NCBI RefSeq assembly: GCF_014356525.2
Contig: NC_052510.1
Coordinates: 55,416,503-55,480,502 of the forward strand
Reading direction: 5' to 3'
Source: Nilaparvata lugens
Lineage: Eukaryota; Arthropoda; Insecta; Hemiptera; Delphacidae
Length of the DNA stretch: 64,000 bases
Below the pieces are notes generated by a model. That model saw only the letters and a program-made list of their open reading frames with translations, was not told the origin of the DNA and made no database searches. Shown here piece by piece: positions 24,601 through 31,417 of this stretch. Position 1 is the stretch's first letter; each line of letters starts with the position of its first letter. The translations under genes were made by a program, and so were the position numbers.

Positions 24601-27600
24601 ATAAATAATACAATTGTTTTGGACAGCCAGAGGTAGAAGCTCATCCTGATAGTCCCTTGCTACGAATTCGTCATTGATTACCTAAAAGAATAATTCATAT
24701 ATCAAAATGTAATCAGTCTTAATAACATCTAGTCGTCAAATATTACTAATTAGTGCAATTGGGATTCAGTGGCAACACATAATAACAAAACCTCAAAAAT
24801 ATTAATGCATCACAATCTACGAGTAGGCCTATTATGGAGCCTGCCTAATAGCCTAGCAATGCTTAATAGCCTTAAAATGCCTAATAACGCACCATCAGGA
24901 GTGTTACAATTTTATGTGTTTTTAGATGAAAATTACTGAGATTTTGCAATTATAATCATTCCTTTCCTTTCTCCTTCGTCCTGGTACCCCCAGAAGAAGG
25001 GAGTTTATTATAGAAAATATAACAAACAAAAATGAAAAATACAATTATAAAAAGAAATCTTACAAACAAAACAAATGAAGAATAATAAAAAAAAGCAAGA
25101 ATGACAAAAGATGAGAAGATTCCCTTTCAGTGGAAAATTACAAATATTATAAACCAGACAAAATATAAATTCTCCAAAACCTTCTAAAGAAGGTTTGACT
25201 GGAGGAGTCAAGTTTTACATTATATTAAAAAAAAACATAGAAATAGTACATTGATATAATCAATCAGTGATCCCAAAATAAATAATTTTCAATTCAAATC
25301 AGATCAAAAGAAAAATAGTTGTCAATTCTTGAGTAGAAAAAAATTAATTGATAATAATTCATTTAATTGTATTTAATAATAATAATAATAATAATAATTA
25401 TTATTATTATTTATTATTATTATTATTATTATTATATTATAACCCTGAGACTATTCAGCAAATCATGTCTGCATGTCAATCACTGGCAGCTACTGACTAT
25501 TTAAAGCGCCACAATGCAGTAGCTGGGATCTTGCATCAGGACCCTGCTCTGAAGTACCAAGTCATCAATCAGAAGCTGCCCTACTACTCGTACAAGCCAT
25601 CCCCAGTCTTGGAGAATGATACACATAAGTTATATTGGGATCGGTCGGTGCTGACAGACAGAACAGTTACTCATAATAGGCCAGATATCATCCTCATGGA
25701 TAAGGTAGCCAAGGAAACAACACTAATAGATGTTGGCATACCATGCTGCCACAACTTGGACCAGTATTATAATGAAAAGGTCTCCAAGAACCTTCGCTTG
25801 GTTGCTGAGATCAAGGATGTCTGGATGCAAGAAAAGGTCACAATTGTTCCTGTCATTATCTCCACGGTTGGAGTTGTAACTAGAAAAGTGTCAGCAAATC
25901 TTTGTCAGATGGGAATATCGAAAAGTGCAAAATATGCCATGGAAAAAGCAGTTGTTCTCAGCACAGCATCCATTGTGAGATCATTTTTGAACATTTCAGT
26001 TTAGTAATGCACCAAAGTCTTGCCAAAGGCCGACTTTGACTGCAATAAACACTCACTTGTCATGTGATGAATGAAATGAAAATGAAAATAATAATAAATC
26101 ATTCCAGCCTGTGAGAGAGCTGCTACTGCACTCGCAGGTCAAATGCAGAAGGCTGTCATCCTTGGTTCATTACGTCTACTCAGGGCAAACGATTTAATGG
26201 TAACGGACCCAGTATAATTGTTTACCACATGGACATGTGGAGCAGTCACTCTGGTAAAATCGCTTGTCACTCTCCTTTGGGGGTCGGAGCCCAGGGGAAG
26301 AGTGGTCAAGCAAAACCTCAAACAGGATGATAAGAATTATTATTATTATTGTGTTTTTTATCTATGGGTAACTGAAAACCTTGATAGTTCAGATTGAACT
26401 TTCCATTATAAATGTAAATAGATAGAAAAATTACAAATTACAAGCCACCAAGTATTCATTTGACAGAATATGAAACGTATTTACCGTACCTTTCATATGG
26501 TTTTCAAGTAGTAAGTTAATGATGCTAGAGTGTGTGTAAACGTTAGATTGCAGCATTGCTCTTGGAAGAAGAGATAGTGCTGCCAGAATTCACAGAATCC
26601 AGAGAGCATATAACTAATTGTGTAAGAGAAGAACGAAAAAGAGAGTGAAAACCTTTTTTGACCGAGCGAAGTGAGGTCTAAGATTCAAGTCGACGTTTTG
26701 GCATTTCTCTTAATGTTTAAATGTTTAAATGTTGCGCATTTACGGCGAAACGCGATAATAGATTTTCATGAAATTTGACAGGTATGTTTCTTTTTAAAAT
26801 GCGCGTCGACGTATATACAAGGTTTTTGGAAATTTTGCATTTCAAGGATAATATTAAAGGAAAAAGGAGCCTCCTTCATACGCCAATATTAGAGTAAAAA
26901 TCAGACTATAGAATTATTCATCATAAATCAGCCGTCGAGTGGACTATAAATCGCATGCAATGCAATATCTCAATGTAACTTCATAAAAAATCAGCAGCTG
27001 TGTAGACTATAAATTTCTTGCCTCATTGAATCCAATTTTTATGCACTATTAAATAGGATGCAAAGAACTTATAACAGCTTGTTTGGGCGCCTAGATGTCT
27101 TCTGGTTTTCTCGCGCTAAGTTCCGGAAAGCGTTATATGATAATTTAATCTTGTGTAAGCATGATCTGACCAAATAAATAGGTGTTGTATCAGTGTGGAA
27201 GTGCATATAGTTTGGGACGTCGTTCAGTTATAAATGTTTTTTATTCTATTGATAAAATTTTTGTTCATTATTTGTTATTATATTATTTAATTTTTATAAG
27301 TTTTGGAATTTTGAATTCTCAATTTGTTTTATTTTTACTTTTTCCATAAGTATTTAAAATCTTTGTATTTTTCATTTTTAAATTAAGTGTTATTTTTGTT
27401 GTTTGTATTATTTATCATTGCATAAGTTCGTATTATGTTTATCATTATTTTTCTTTTTTCATTTGTATCTGTACAATTTGTATTGTTAAGGAGACATATT
27501 TGGGAAAACCCGATGTCTCCATTGTGAATAAATAACTATATAAATAAAATAATGAACTATTTATTGCCTGCAATAACACGCATGCAATTAATAACTAAAA

Positions 27601-28157
27601 TAACATAGTATTGTCTCTCGAACTTTCTCTGCTTTGAACTTGGGCTGTCCTGTTGCCAGTATGTCTTGAAGGAGATTAGCATTTGATGTAAGCATTTTTG
27701 ATACACCAACCCCACCAGCCATTAGCCGTTTTCACACCGATATCTTGCCGAGACGACATTCAGACAGGATTTACTCTGATGGACAGTATAAGAGAAGGCT
27801 GTGGTTTATAACTGCACGAGGTCTACTGTTCACAGAACTACTAGTTATAGAAAATCATAAAACGGAAAAAGTAGGCTGAAAATGTATATAGTGCTATGCC
27901 ACTATGGTCAACTATTAGTGTCACCCAAAAGTAGGTACGTTACTCAAACTCAGATATGGACTCCACTAAAGGCTTCTTGCAACAAGTCCAAAAAGCGTAT
28001 TTCTTGAGATATAACGGTCTAGCGTCTAGACGCGCGACTCAAGTCGTTGCTAAGGAATTGCACCTTAAGAAATAATAGATGTAATAGAGAAGCCTACCTC
28101 CTCTTTTTCCTTCGTATCACCAGGTAAGCCGGCCAAATCCTCATCTAAATCATCCAT
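1123..28157 (-). CDS. Dcr-2: Dicer-2, 5' portion of gene (nine exons seen; runs off the left edge)
   Basis: The minus strand carries short exons that join in phase into the N-terminal half of an insect Dicer. In order they give an acidic N-terminus, Walker A (LPTGSGKT), a VGEYTGQT block, the DECH box, the GLTGSLL motif, part of the helicase insert, GYNTNPFNDTREG, IASDVLEEGIDVQ, SKGRARTRQSKFY, and the start of the dimerisation (DUF283) region ending in TPIALINR. An intact ATPase Walker A and DECH fit Dicer-2, the long-dsRNA/antiviral siRNA enzyme, better than insect Dicer-1, whose helicase is degenerate (family knowledge). The protein is cytoplasmic and makes siRNAs for Argonaute-2. PAZ, RNase IIIa/b and dsRBD exons should lie left of position 1. 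The part between LANMIVDIK (16730) and LKLPNVKSDF (7197) is incomplete: family members have roughly 100 or more residues there. All junctions seen are GT-AG. Confidence 0.9.
1272..2530. other. AT-rich intron, nothing recognised
   Basis: No coding pattern, RNA gene or clear repeat was recognised between the Dicer-2 exon and the foldback element at 2533. Confidence 0.5.
2533..3547. mobile_element. Foldback element with long internal inverted arms
   Basis: GGCTGTTCGG at 2533 is mirrored by CCGAACAGCC at 3538-3547. Inside, a long arm at about 2560-2710 is the reverse complement of about 2923-3060, including the segment GCGAGTTATGGGTTGTTGAA and its complement. The 3' portion (3060-3530) ends in AATAAA plus a 10-bp hairpin (CTCTGGATGT/ACATCCAGAG, 3480-3510), which looks like a LINE 3' end. 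The element may therefore be nested or composite. Confidence 0.6.
3591..3831 (-). CDS. Dcr-2: Dicer-2 exon (helicase C, motifs V and VI)
   Basis: 241 bases; acceptor gttgcag, donor gtgagt; enters in phase 2 and leaves in phase 0. Encodes RFNGGDTNVLIASDVLEEG, VIKFDPPTTMRSYIQ and SKGRARTRQSKFYIM. The arginine finger motif SKGRAR is intact. The exon is clearly GC-richer than its AT-rich flanks, as expected for conserved coding sequence. Confidence 0.96.
3870..4710 (-). mobile_element. LINE 3' fragment (reverse transcriptase C-terminal region)
   Basis: Minus-strand reading with frameshifts gives SILIYGIILWGNSVKAK, then FHFMSIKLYNATPDYFKHL. These are typical of the region downstream of the reverse transcriptase domain in jockey-like non-LTR elements. 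It ends in a short-repeat tail (ATTCTTATTCTTATT on the minus strand, near 3878-3890). 5' truncated and degenerate; inserted in a Dicer-2 intron in the same orientation as the gene. Confidence 0.7.
4711..5135 (+). mobile_element. Repeat family A, copy 1
   Basis: Starts with CTAGTAGTTCTGTCAACAGT, contains ATGGCGTATGAAGGAGGCTC, and ends GACCTCACTTCGCTCGGTCAA. The same sequence recurs at 61935-62895 (interrupted) and in reverse at 26657-26940 plus 27815-27850. No coding capacity is seen. Confidence 0.7.
5460..5600 (+). repeat. Repeat family B, copy 1
   Basis: Contains AGAAATTGTCAAAAACCACA, AGACCGGTTTCGGTTGTTAC and ACCATTGTCAATCTCTGATA. The same block occurs at 48605-48830 (as an inverted pair) and 51190-51292. 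Dispersed non-coding repeat of unknown class. Confidence 0.65.
5843..6240. repeat. (TG)n microsatellite, about 400 bp
   Basis: Almost pure GT dinucleotide, broken by occasional GTGG, TTG and ATG steps. The long open frames through it (Cys-Val or Thr-His repeats) are artefacts of the dinucleotide. It sits where the 5' TATATA end of the adjacent Helitron-like element should be. Confidence 0.97.
6241..6987 (+). mobile_element. Helitron-like element, copy 1
   Basis: Begins TAAAAGCGAAATGGCACTCAC and ends with a hairpin (GGCGAGCGAAGCGAGCC) followed by CTGACGGCTAG and a T. The CTAG 3' end after a short hairpin and the A/T target are Helitron hallmarks. Copies with the same two ends are at 31567-32272 and 49776-50429. 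The middle holds three to four direct repeats of about 120-150 bp (each with GCTCAGCTAGGGTGTAATAA, 6450-6830). Non-autonomous; no Rep/helicase ORF. Confidence 0.75.
7082..7197 (-). CDS. Dcr-2: Dicer-2 exon (start of C-terminal helicase motifs)
   Basis: 116 bases; acceptor gttgcag, donor gtaaga; phase 0 to phase 2. Encodes LKLPNVKSDFIVGYN and TNPFNDTREGLLEKK, matching the Dicer segment just before the RFNGGDTNVLIA block. At least one exon carrying the CIIFV-type motif should precede it and was not found. Confidence 0.88.
7225..7412. repeat. Imperfect palindromic short element
   Basis: CTCAACTCACACTTACGCGA near 7229 is roughly mirrored by TCGACTTGAGTTGCG near 7395-7410, with several GACTCTAGTCTC-type sub-repeats between. 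Looks like a small MITE; family unknown. Confidence 0.4.
7620..10612 (+). mobile_element. Degenerate non-LTR retrotransposon (jockey/CR1-like), 5' truncated
   Basis: Broken reading frames give an apurinic endonuclease end (VIGVYRSPSNQ, VAGDMNINTH, SCIDHIFY) and a full set of reverse transcriptase motifs: SPGIDGLGNI, FKQGDPTNPCNYRPISLI, AVFLDIRKAFDTI, YGLPQGTVLSP and the catalytic FADD at about 9385. The connection domain follows (LKMMYHALVKSILQYGIVVW). It ends after a T/C-rich 3' UTR with AATAAATTGAAAAAAAATTG near 10590. Stops or shifts occur near 8040, 8870, 9100, 9330 and 9655, so it is dead. It lies antisense to Dicer-2 inside a large intron. Confidence 0.92.
10613..10900. other. Start of GC-rich island; one isolated hairpin unit
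   Basis: Base composition changes abruptly after the LINE tail. A single GCCGTGCTTTCGCACTGCC unit at 10786-10804 matches the minisatellite at 12.5-15.0 kb, linking the two parts of the island. No gene recognised. Confidence 0.6.
10900..11715. repeat. 149-bp GC-rich tandem repeat, about five copies
   Basis: The marker CCGGGCACTAGCTGTCCTCC recurs at about 11042, 11191, 11339, 11488 and 11637, a period of 148-149 bp. Each unit carries CCGCGGAGTTGCGGGAAAGG and TAGACGTCCTCTTGCGATCC. The outer copies diverge. The open frames across it exist because the unit lacks stop codons in some frames, and they show no coding constraint I can see. Confidence 0.92.
11716..12480. other. GC-rich spacer between satellite blocks
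   Basis: Contains several short self-complementary stretches (for example GTCAGGTTTCGACCAAACCTGAC at 11759-11781) and a G-rich/A-rich purine run at 12238-12290. No gene recognised. On the minus strand, TGGCGCCC at about 12375-12382 resembles a retrovirus-type tRNA-Lys primer site but has no retrotransposon context. Confidence 0.45.
12487..14962. repeat. Hairpin minisatellite (unit core GCCGTGCTTTCGCACTGC)
   Basis: Roughly 80 stem-loop units by eye, separated by 5-25 variable bases, running into the assembly gap. Each core is a stem of 4 bp plus 2 outer pairs around a 4-base loop. Stem arms differ between units but stay paired: GTGC/GCAC (most), GTGT/ACAC, GGGC/GCCC (for example 13782-13800) and ATGC/GCAT (for example near 13150, 14200, 14535). 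Loops on the + strand are TTTC, TTCC, TTGC, TCTC and TCCC. On the minus strand these are GAAA, GGAA, GCAA, GAGA and GGGA, all GNRA. Exceptions seen: one TGTC loop near 13640 and one GGGC/GCAC mismatch near 12525. Long open frames on both strands follow from the repeat and are not supported as protein. Confidence 0.95.
13290..14745 (+). repeat. Higher-order repeat inside the minisatellite (three copies of a linker)
   Basis: A non-hairpin linker with GGGTAACACAAAAAA, ACGAGGTGAACA, CACCTCAGACAGGTTCTG and CATTGCAAGGGAAACGCCG occurs at about 13288-13370, 14328-14405 and 14668-14745. The hairpin units between linkers also repeat in the same order, so the array evolved by duplication of blocks as well as single units. 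Confidence 0.85.
14963..15062. other. Assembly gap, 100 N
   Basis: Exactly 100 N, the usual length for a gap of unknown size. It interrupts the hairpin array, so the true array is probably longer than shown. Confidence 0.99.
15063..15230. repeat. Self-complementary GTTGTCG/CGACAAC motifs, block 1
   Basis: GTTGTCGGCGACAAC (about 15076-15090) is a near-perfect hairpin, repeated in looser form to 15200 with AAGCTCCTC and CAGTAAATCCCCT. Related block at 15930-16100. Confidence 0.65.
15231..15929. other. Dicer-2 intron; possible missing short exon, otherwise nothing firm
   Basis: On the minus strand 15387-15453 has a catgcag acceptor, an open frame GITCETYKLILKLL..., and a gtcagt donor. It could be a Dicer insert exon, but its phase does not fit the exon at 16730-16964 directly. 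A further minus-strand open stretch at 15577-15840 is not recognisable. Confidence 0.3.
15930..16640. mobile_element. Foldback element, family D copy 1, with flanking GTTGTC motifs
   Basis: About 180 bp at 16068-16242 is the reverse complement of about 16430-16600. Shared arm landmarks are GGAGCTCAGTTGACGCCGTC, GGTTTTAAAAGGAGCTCAAG and CAGCTGGAGTCAGAAAATTGG. The non-repeated centre is 16243-16429. A second copy of the right half and centre is at 23338-23618. The left flank (15930-16060) holds more GTTGTC/GACAAC hairpins. Non-coding MITE-like element. Confidence 0.85.
16730..16964 (-). CDS. Dcr-2: Dicer-2 exon 6 (helicase insert, first part)
   Basis: 235 bases; acceptor cccatag, donor gtttgt. 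Enters in phase 2 (completing the Arg of exon 5) and leaves in phase 0. Encodes YSTDPQQEMVAF and EELC-type insert sequence down to NKKLANMIVDIK. Assigned by phase, splice sites and position rather than a diagnostic motif. The next recognisable Dicer exon is almost 10 kb away and not contiguous in protein sequence, so exons are missing after this one. Confidence 0.8.
16965..17439. other. Intron, nothing recognised
   Basis: AT-rich sequence with no recognisable gene or repeat. Confidence 0.4.
17440..18120. repeat. Dispersed repeat with inverted ends, also at 32860-32945
   Basis: CGCACTAGAGCGGAAAAGTG, TTCTTTGCGTTCTGTAATCA and TTTTCAAGGTAACTGT at about 18035-18110 recur almost unchanged at 32862-32940. 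Inverted matches to GTGCGCAAAGT and TTTTTCCTACAGTTAT are near 17450 and 17565, so the element probably spans 17440-18120. Confidence 0.6.
18240..18424 (-). CDS. Dcr-2: Dicer-2 exon 5 (GLTGSLL motif)
   Basis: 185 bases; acceptor tgctcag, donor gttagt; phase 0 to phase 2. Encodes IMKFFENVP, then QQPHVVGLTGSLLNS (helicase motif III region) and a helical stretch ending MALAIAR. It follows MRC of the DECH exon directly, as in other Dicers. Confidence 0.9.
18478..19205. mobile_element. Foldback element, family C copy 1
   Basis: The left arm (from about 18478, GCTGTGCAAAAACTAAAAATAAACTT) is mirrored by the right arm ending about 19205 (AAGTTTATTTTTAGCCTATGCACAGC). Arms extend for most of the element, including TGGTGATATTTTTCAAAG and its complement. 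Internal segments around TAACTTCTAG are also palindromic. It abuts Dicer-2 exon 5. A diverged copy lies at 22988-23725. Confidence 0.85.
19206..19620. other. Intron, nothing recognised
   Basis: No gene or clear repeat recognised. Confidence 0.4.
19630..19775. repeat. Near-perfect inverted repeat, about 35-bp arms
   Basis: TATTTAATTTTATAAAACTTTAAAGTGA (19645-19672) is matched in reverse at 19738-19766. The 65-base centre is GC-richer. Probable small MITE. Confidence 0.8.
19815..20450 (-). mobile_element. LINE 3' fragment
   Basis: Minus strand gives VHTHNTRNLINFGIAHPRL and YICHILYRNVPNHSKQ, typical of the protein end of jockey-like LINEs. It is followed by an ATTTGATTTGATTTGAT tail (19816-19830 on +). 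5' truncated, in the same orientation as Dicer-2. Confidence 0.65.
20451..21068. other. Intron, nothing recognised
   Basis: AT-rich, no supported feature. Confidence 0.4.
21069..21194 (-). CDS. Dcr-2: Dicer-2 exon 4 (DECH box)
   Basis: 126 bases, 42 codons, phase 0 at both ends; acceptor tttgcag, donor gtgagt. Encodes VIVMTSQILLNLLSH and IIVFDECHNAVKDHPM, so the Walker B DECH is intact. Confidence 0.92.
21577..21645. repeat. (TG)n microsatellite
   Basis: About 65 bp of GT repeats with single interruptions, in the Dicer-2 intron. The rest of 21195-22205 shows nothing recognisable apart from a T-rich run at 22005-22030. Confidence 0.95.
22206..22383 (-). CDS. Dcr-2: Dicer-2 exon 3 (helicase motif Ia region)
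   Basis: 178 bases; acceptor ttcaag, donor gttggt. Encodes GGKRAFFLVNTVQLVEQQA and VGEYTGQTGCDLW, the Dicer segment that follows the P-loop exon. Ends in phase 0. The donor is a little weak but is the only one that preserves the frame. Confidence 0.88.
22384..22987. other. Intron, nothing recognised
   Basis: AT-rich, no supported feature. Confidence 0.4.
22988..23725. mobile_element. Foldback family C copy 2 carrying a nested family D fragment
   Basis: Left end GCTGTGCGAGCGGCTAAA, right end near 23700-23725 (TTTCGCACAGC), with diverged arms matching 18478-19205. Between 23338 and 23618 is the centre and right arm of family D (GTGTAAAGTTTCAGCTGTTTTG, CCAATTTTCTGACTCTAGCT). The host element's own sequence resumes at 23620. 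Confidence 0.75.
23726..24529. other. Intron, nothing firm
   Basis: No recognised element. A short + strand open stretch (23907-24101) has no known motif. Confidence 0.4.
24530..24681 (-). CDS. Dcr-2: Dicer-2 exon 2 (Walker A)
   Basis: 152 bases between ttttag acceptor and gtaagt donor. Encodes ARDYQDELLPLAVQNN and the P-loop LPTGSGKT, then MIIKHFGADIE. All nucleotide-binding residues of motif I are present, so the helicase should bind ATP. Starts in phase 0 and ends in phase 2, which matches the next exon. Confidence 0.9.
24950..25220 (-). mobile_element. Possible LINE 3' end
   Basis: A T-rich minus-strand stretch ends in AATAAACTCCCTTCTTC near 25010-24990 and carries a hairpin (ACCTTCTAAAGAAGGT, 25179-25194). 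The style matches other LINE 3' UTRs here. No coding motif, so the assignment is weak. Confidence 0.3.
25372..25440. repeat. AAT/ATT trinucleotide microsatellite
   Basis: (AAT)n switching to (ATT)n, forming a self-complementary run immediately before a LINE fragment. Confidence 0.95.
25441..26045 (+). mobile_element. LINE C-terminal fragment (post-RT domain)
   Basis: An open frame of about 185 codons: ATDYLKRHNAVAGILHQ, LYWDRSVLTDRTVTHNRPD, LIDVGIPCCHNLDQYYNEK, TIVPVIISTVGVVTRK. This order is common at the C-terminus of non-LTR polyproteins. The PD...D...K spacing (RPDIILMDK, TLIDVGIP) is compatible with a restriction-like endonuclease core (inference). No reverse transcriptase precedes it, so it is 5' truncated. 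Confidence 0.7.
26100..26340 (+). mobile_element. Second LINE C-terminal scrap, same family
   Basis: The + strand reads ERAATALAGQMQKAVILGSLRLLRAND. This parallels AMEKAVVLSTASIVRSFL of the preceding fragment, and the piece ends in an ATT run. A separate partial insertion. Confidence 0.55.
26657..27850 (-). mobile_element. Repeat family A copy 3 (reverse), interrupted by a LINE 3' end
   Basis: 26657-26940 is the reverse complement of 4840-5130. The other end of the family (CGAGGTCTACTGTTCACAGA) is at 27815-27850. Between them, about 27240-27540 looks like a LINE 3' UTR with a GAGACAT...ATGTCTC hairpin and AATAAATAA. Confidence 0.6.
28098..28157 (-). CDS. Dcr-2: Dicer-2 exon 1 (start codon)
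   Basis: Twenty codons starting MDDLDEDLAG and ending KEKEE, followed by a gtaggc donor; ends in phase 0. The ATG has A at -3 and G at +4, a strong animal start context. A possible splice acceptor (ttcaacag) lies about 35 bases upstream, so a separate 5'UTR exon is possible. Exon 2 continues in frame with VINDEFVARDYQ. Confidence 0.75.
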
Positions 28158-28273
28158 TATTTATCCTATTTCTTGGTCAACCAGCTGGTAAATCTGTTGA
28201 AAGTAGAATAGAATCATTATTTTCACTTGTATTTACAATAACACATGGTCATCGTAATATGAGTATAGTATTA

Positions 28274-28533
28274 CCATAGAGAAACAATAGCGTAAGTAGA
28301 TATCCCATGGTATAGGACGTTTATGTCGCAACTTTTACTGTTATCTCAAGCCAATAGTCCACGTAGTTCTTTCCCGTGAAGCTGTGTGACGCTCGTAGTC
28401 TCTCATACTATGCCGTTCATACACTCTTACCCGGTCAAAACAGTAAAAATCGACAATAATCGGCTTGAAATAACACTAGAAGTTGCAACATAAACGCCCT
28501 ATACCATCTACTTACGCTATTGTTTCTCTATGG
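28274..28533. mobile_element. MITE family E (hAT-like), copy 1
   Basis: Terminal inverted repeats CCATAGAGAAACAATAGCGT and its reverse complement. Flanks GTATTAC on both sides suggest a 7-8 bp target duplication, as in hAT elements. Lies just upstream of the Dicer-2 start. Copies at 37878-38144 and 60757-61032. Confidence 0.85.
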
Positions 28534-28854
28534 TATTACACTTTAGAGTACAGTATTATCACAGTATAACATCAAATAATATTCAACACAGAAGCAATCG
28601 GAGAAACAAATATCAATGCAAAGAGTGATAATCTCTGCTAAGATAGGCCTACTTAAAAATACTTATTACGACATTACCGAATTAAATGTACATTTTTTCT
28701 TGGAATTATTTAAAGTTCGAAATTAAATTTAGAAAAAACACTGGAGGCTATGGGGAAAACCTCCAAATCACGGAAATTTTAACCCCTTGGAAACCTACAG
28801 CCCCCCAAAACTGAAACCATCTCACTTCTAATCTATTTTCCTTTTAACTGCTAT

Positions 28855-29215
28855 TAATTGTACATCAAATTCAAAAGGAATTTCAAACCTAGTAGGATAC
28901 TCAACCCAAAGCCAGTATTACAGACCATGTTTCACGTATACAAATCCAGCCACATGAGTTTTGAGGCCTTTTCAATTAAGTTTTATAACCATTTACCACC
29001 AAATGTTCGAGGTTTGATGCTCAGGGAATTTAAACTAAGAATTAAGAATTGTTTTATAAAAAATTGTTTTTATAGTGTGGATGAAGATTTCAATGTTAAC
29101 ATCTAGATTTTTAGGTGATTGTTATTGTTGTATGATCTCTAACATAGTTTGTAATATTGACGTGGCCGATACAAATTGTAAAGTGTTTGTCTGTGGCAAT
29201 AAATTGATTTGATTT
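28855..29215 (+). mobile_element. LINE 3' fragment
   Basis: The reading frame VYKSSHMSFEAFSIKFYNHL, then FKLRIKNCFIKNCFYSV, is the usual last stretch of jockey-like LINE polyproteins. It is followed by AATAAATTGATTTGATTTGA at 29198-29217. Confidence 0.65.
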
Positions 29216-29514
29216 GATATATTGAAATTTAAATAATAATTAACCGTACCTAATATTAATATAAAAATATAAACTTAATATCAAAATTATATCCTGAAGC
29301 TGTTCAATGATGTAAATTATTAATAGATGGGTTGGTAATTATTTTTCCATTATCTTCATGACTAGTTTACCGCTTCATTGAAAACGACCTGGTGTAACCC
29401 GCGCTTCGCAATAGTCTGTGGAATGCACAAATGAATTGAATTATAGTTCTATCGGTCTGAAAATTGAACGCACAATACCGCATCCACAAATTGGTCCAAC
29501 AAAGGCAAACATTA

Positions 29515-29628
29515 CACTGTGTGGATGGATGTTTGCCAGCGCTGGCCTTCGTTGTAGATCGCTCAGATTGTTTCTGAGACCAGCCCAGCTTAGGCCAGCG
29601 CTTTCAGACCACACATCCACACTAGTCA
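29515..29628. repeat. Short palindromic element (MITE-like)
   Basis: CACTGTGTGGATGGATG...GCCAGCGCTGGCC at the left is mirrored by GGCCAGCGCTTT...CACACATCCACACTAGT at the right. GC-rich against an AT-rich background. Confidence 0.6.
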
Positions 29629-30420
29629 ACCAAAGCGTGCTGTTTCCTGTTTTGTTGTCTGATCTGCTGGTTTTCTGTGTACTGTTACTGAGTTGGTTGT
29701 GATCAGGGGCGTAACGAGGGGGGTTTTGGGGGTTCTAACCCCCCAATTGATAGGTGAAAATGGTATTTTGCTTATTAAAATCTGCACAGTATTCACGTAA
29801 ACGTAATTTCAACATGAGACAGTGCGTTTTTGCTAGAATTCATCTATAGCGGAGATCGGTTATGAACTTAACTATGATATTTGTCTTTATATTTGCCTGG
29901 TTCAGTGTTTCAATCAATCATTTATTTTTAAAACATGAATGAAAAGGTACATGATTACGTCAAAACTAAAACTAACTCAAAGCTGAAGATAAAAGTGACA
30001 ATTTAAATTCATTTTTTTACAGTAAACTGGCTTATACTGTAGCATGCTAACTCTATCAAAAATCTTCAATTATGTTTTAATGGGGCAGGTTGGGATTATA
30101 CTTTTTATACTTTTAAATGGCAATATTTTAGAAATGGTTAATTCTTCAATAATAAAGACAAATAATGAAAAGTTATTCGATCAGCTGTTTTAGCACACTT
30201 CAGATTTGGACAATATGAATGTCAACAATGCTTGTCATCGTCGACTGCGGAAATTTACGCATAAAGGAAAACGTACCTTTACTGGGCCAAATGTGGACTA
30301 GGCATTGTCCTATAAAATCCACTTGACAAAAATACAAAAATAAATTGAATAAAAAATTATGATTATCCATATTTTGAGAAATTTACGTAAAATTATTATT
30401 GAAGTTTCTTAGCATAAAAT
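29629..30420. other. Nothing recognised
   Basis: AT-rich intergenic sequence upstream of Dicer-2; no gene or clear repeat seen. Confidence 0.4.
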
Positions 30421-30421
30421 A

Positions 30422-30490
30422 TTGTAGGCCTAGTTGGAGTCGAACCCACAACCTTTCATTCAATTATTAGCTAACTCATTGATCTATAAA
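30422..30490 (-). repeat. tRNA-like or tRNA-derived SINE remnant
   Basis: The minus strand ends with GGTTGTGGGTTCGACTCCAA, which contains a perfect RNA polymerase III B-box (GGTTCGACTCC). GAGTTAGCTAATAA upstream is a weak A-box. The acceptor stem does not close, so it is not called a functional tRNA. Confidence 0.4.
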
Positions 30491-31417
30491 AATGAAAATA
30501 AGCCTATAACCATCCTTGGTAAATCAAGAAAGTTTATGCAAAATTTCAAGTTTGATAATTCCGGAATGATGATGAGTCAATCGTGTATTTTTTATTTTAT
30601 ACACGTATAAGCCTATTCCTTCTTTATAATATTATATATAGAAGATAAATAGCCTACTGCAGATAGATTTAACCTTAAACTTGCTAATAACACCACATCA
30701 TGCAATGGTATGGTTATGGTAGAGTACAGTTCCATGCAATGGTTTATTGTTGAATTTATTATTATTGAAGCCAACAAATTATTTATTATATTAGAGGGTC
30801 TATAATAAAACTTTTGCTACAAAAAATTAATATCTCTCTAAAACTTAGTCTTACATACAAGCCGGTACTTGTTAAAACTTTTAGGCTAATTCTTTCTACT
30901 AGATAACCATGTTCTATTATGCTACTATTGCAATATTCTATTAAAAATATTCTCAATAATATAGCTACAATAAATTTAGAATTACTTACAGTATTAAATA
31001 AAATTCAAAAATAAAAAAATGTAATTATTTTTACATAAAGATAAAAGGCACTGAGTTGAGAGAGGCCTGAACTGTGCACTTGAAAGGAACAGAAACGAGC
31101 CGAACGAGGAAGAAGTAAGATGAAGAAAGCAAAGCAGAAAGCACGGCAAGTTGGCAACCACGAACCACCAACTACGTTCCACAACGAAACAGCCAAGACT
31201 AAAGCTGAATACGGACATTCGTTTGCCTCGGGCGAGGCACGCGACTATCGCAGTCCGTTTGCTGTCAATAAGCTGTACCGAAACATGTTAGTAGGTATGT
31301 TCTCGTTTGTGCGTAAAATTCCGACGTCGACCACGTCGGGCTCAATGAATGAATAATGCATTTTCAATCAATCAATGGTTTATTTTTCCTTTAAAACCAC
31401 TACTGGGATCACCACCC
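30491..31417. other. Mostly nothing; short GC-richer repeat at 31205-31345
   Basis: 31205-31345 contains ACATTCGTTTGCCTCGGGCG and related words that recur, partly reversed, at 34880-35060, so it is probably a small DNA transposon. An ATG-initiated open stretch at 31120 (MKKAKQKARQVG) has no recognised homology. Confidence 0.4.

Noticed and set aside
26139..26321. Minus-strand 60-codon frame
   Set aside because: It is antisense to a LINE C-terminal scrap that is recognisable on the + strand.
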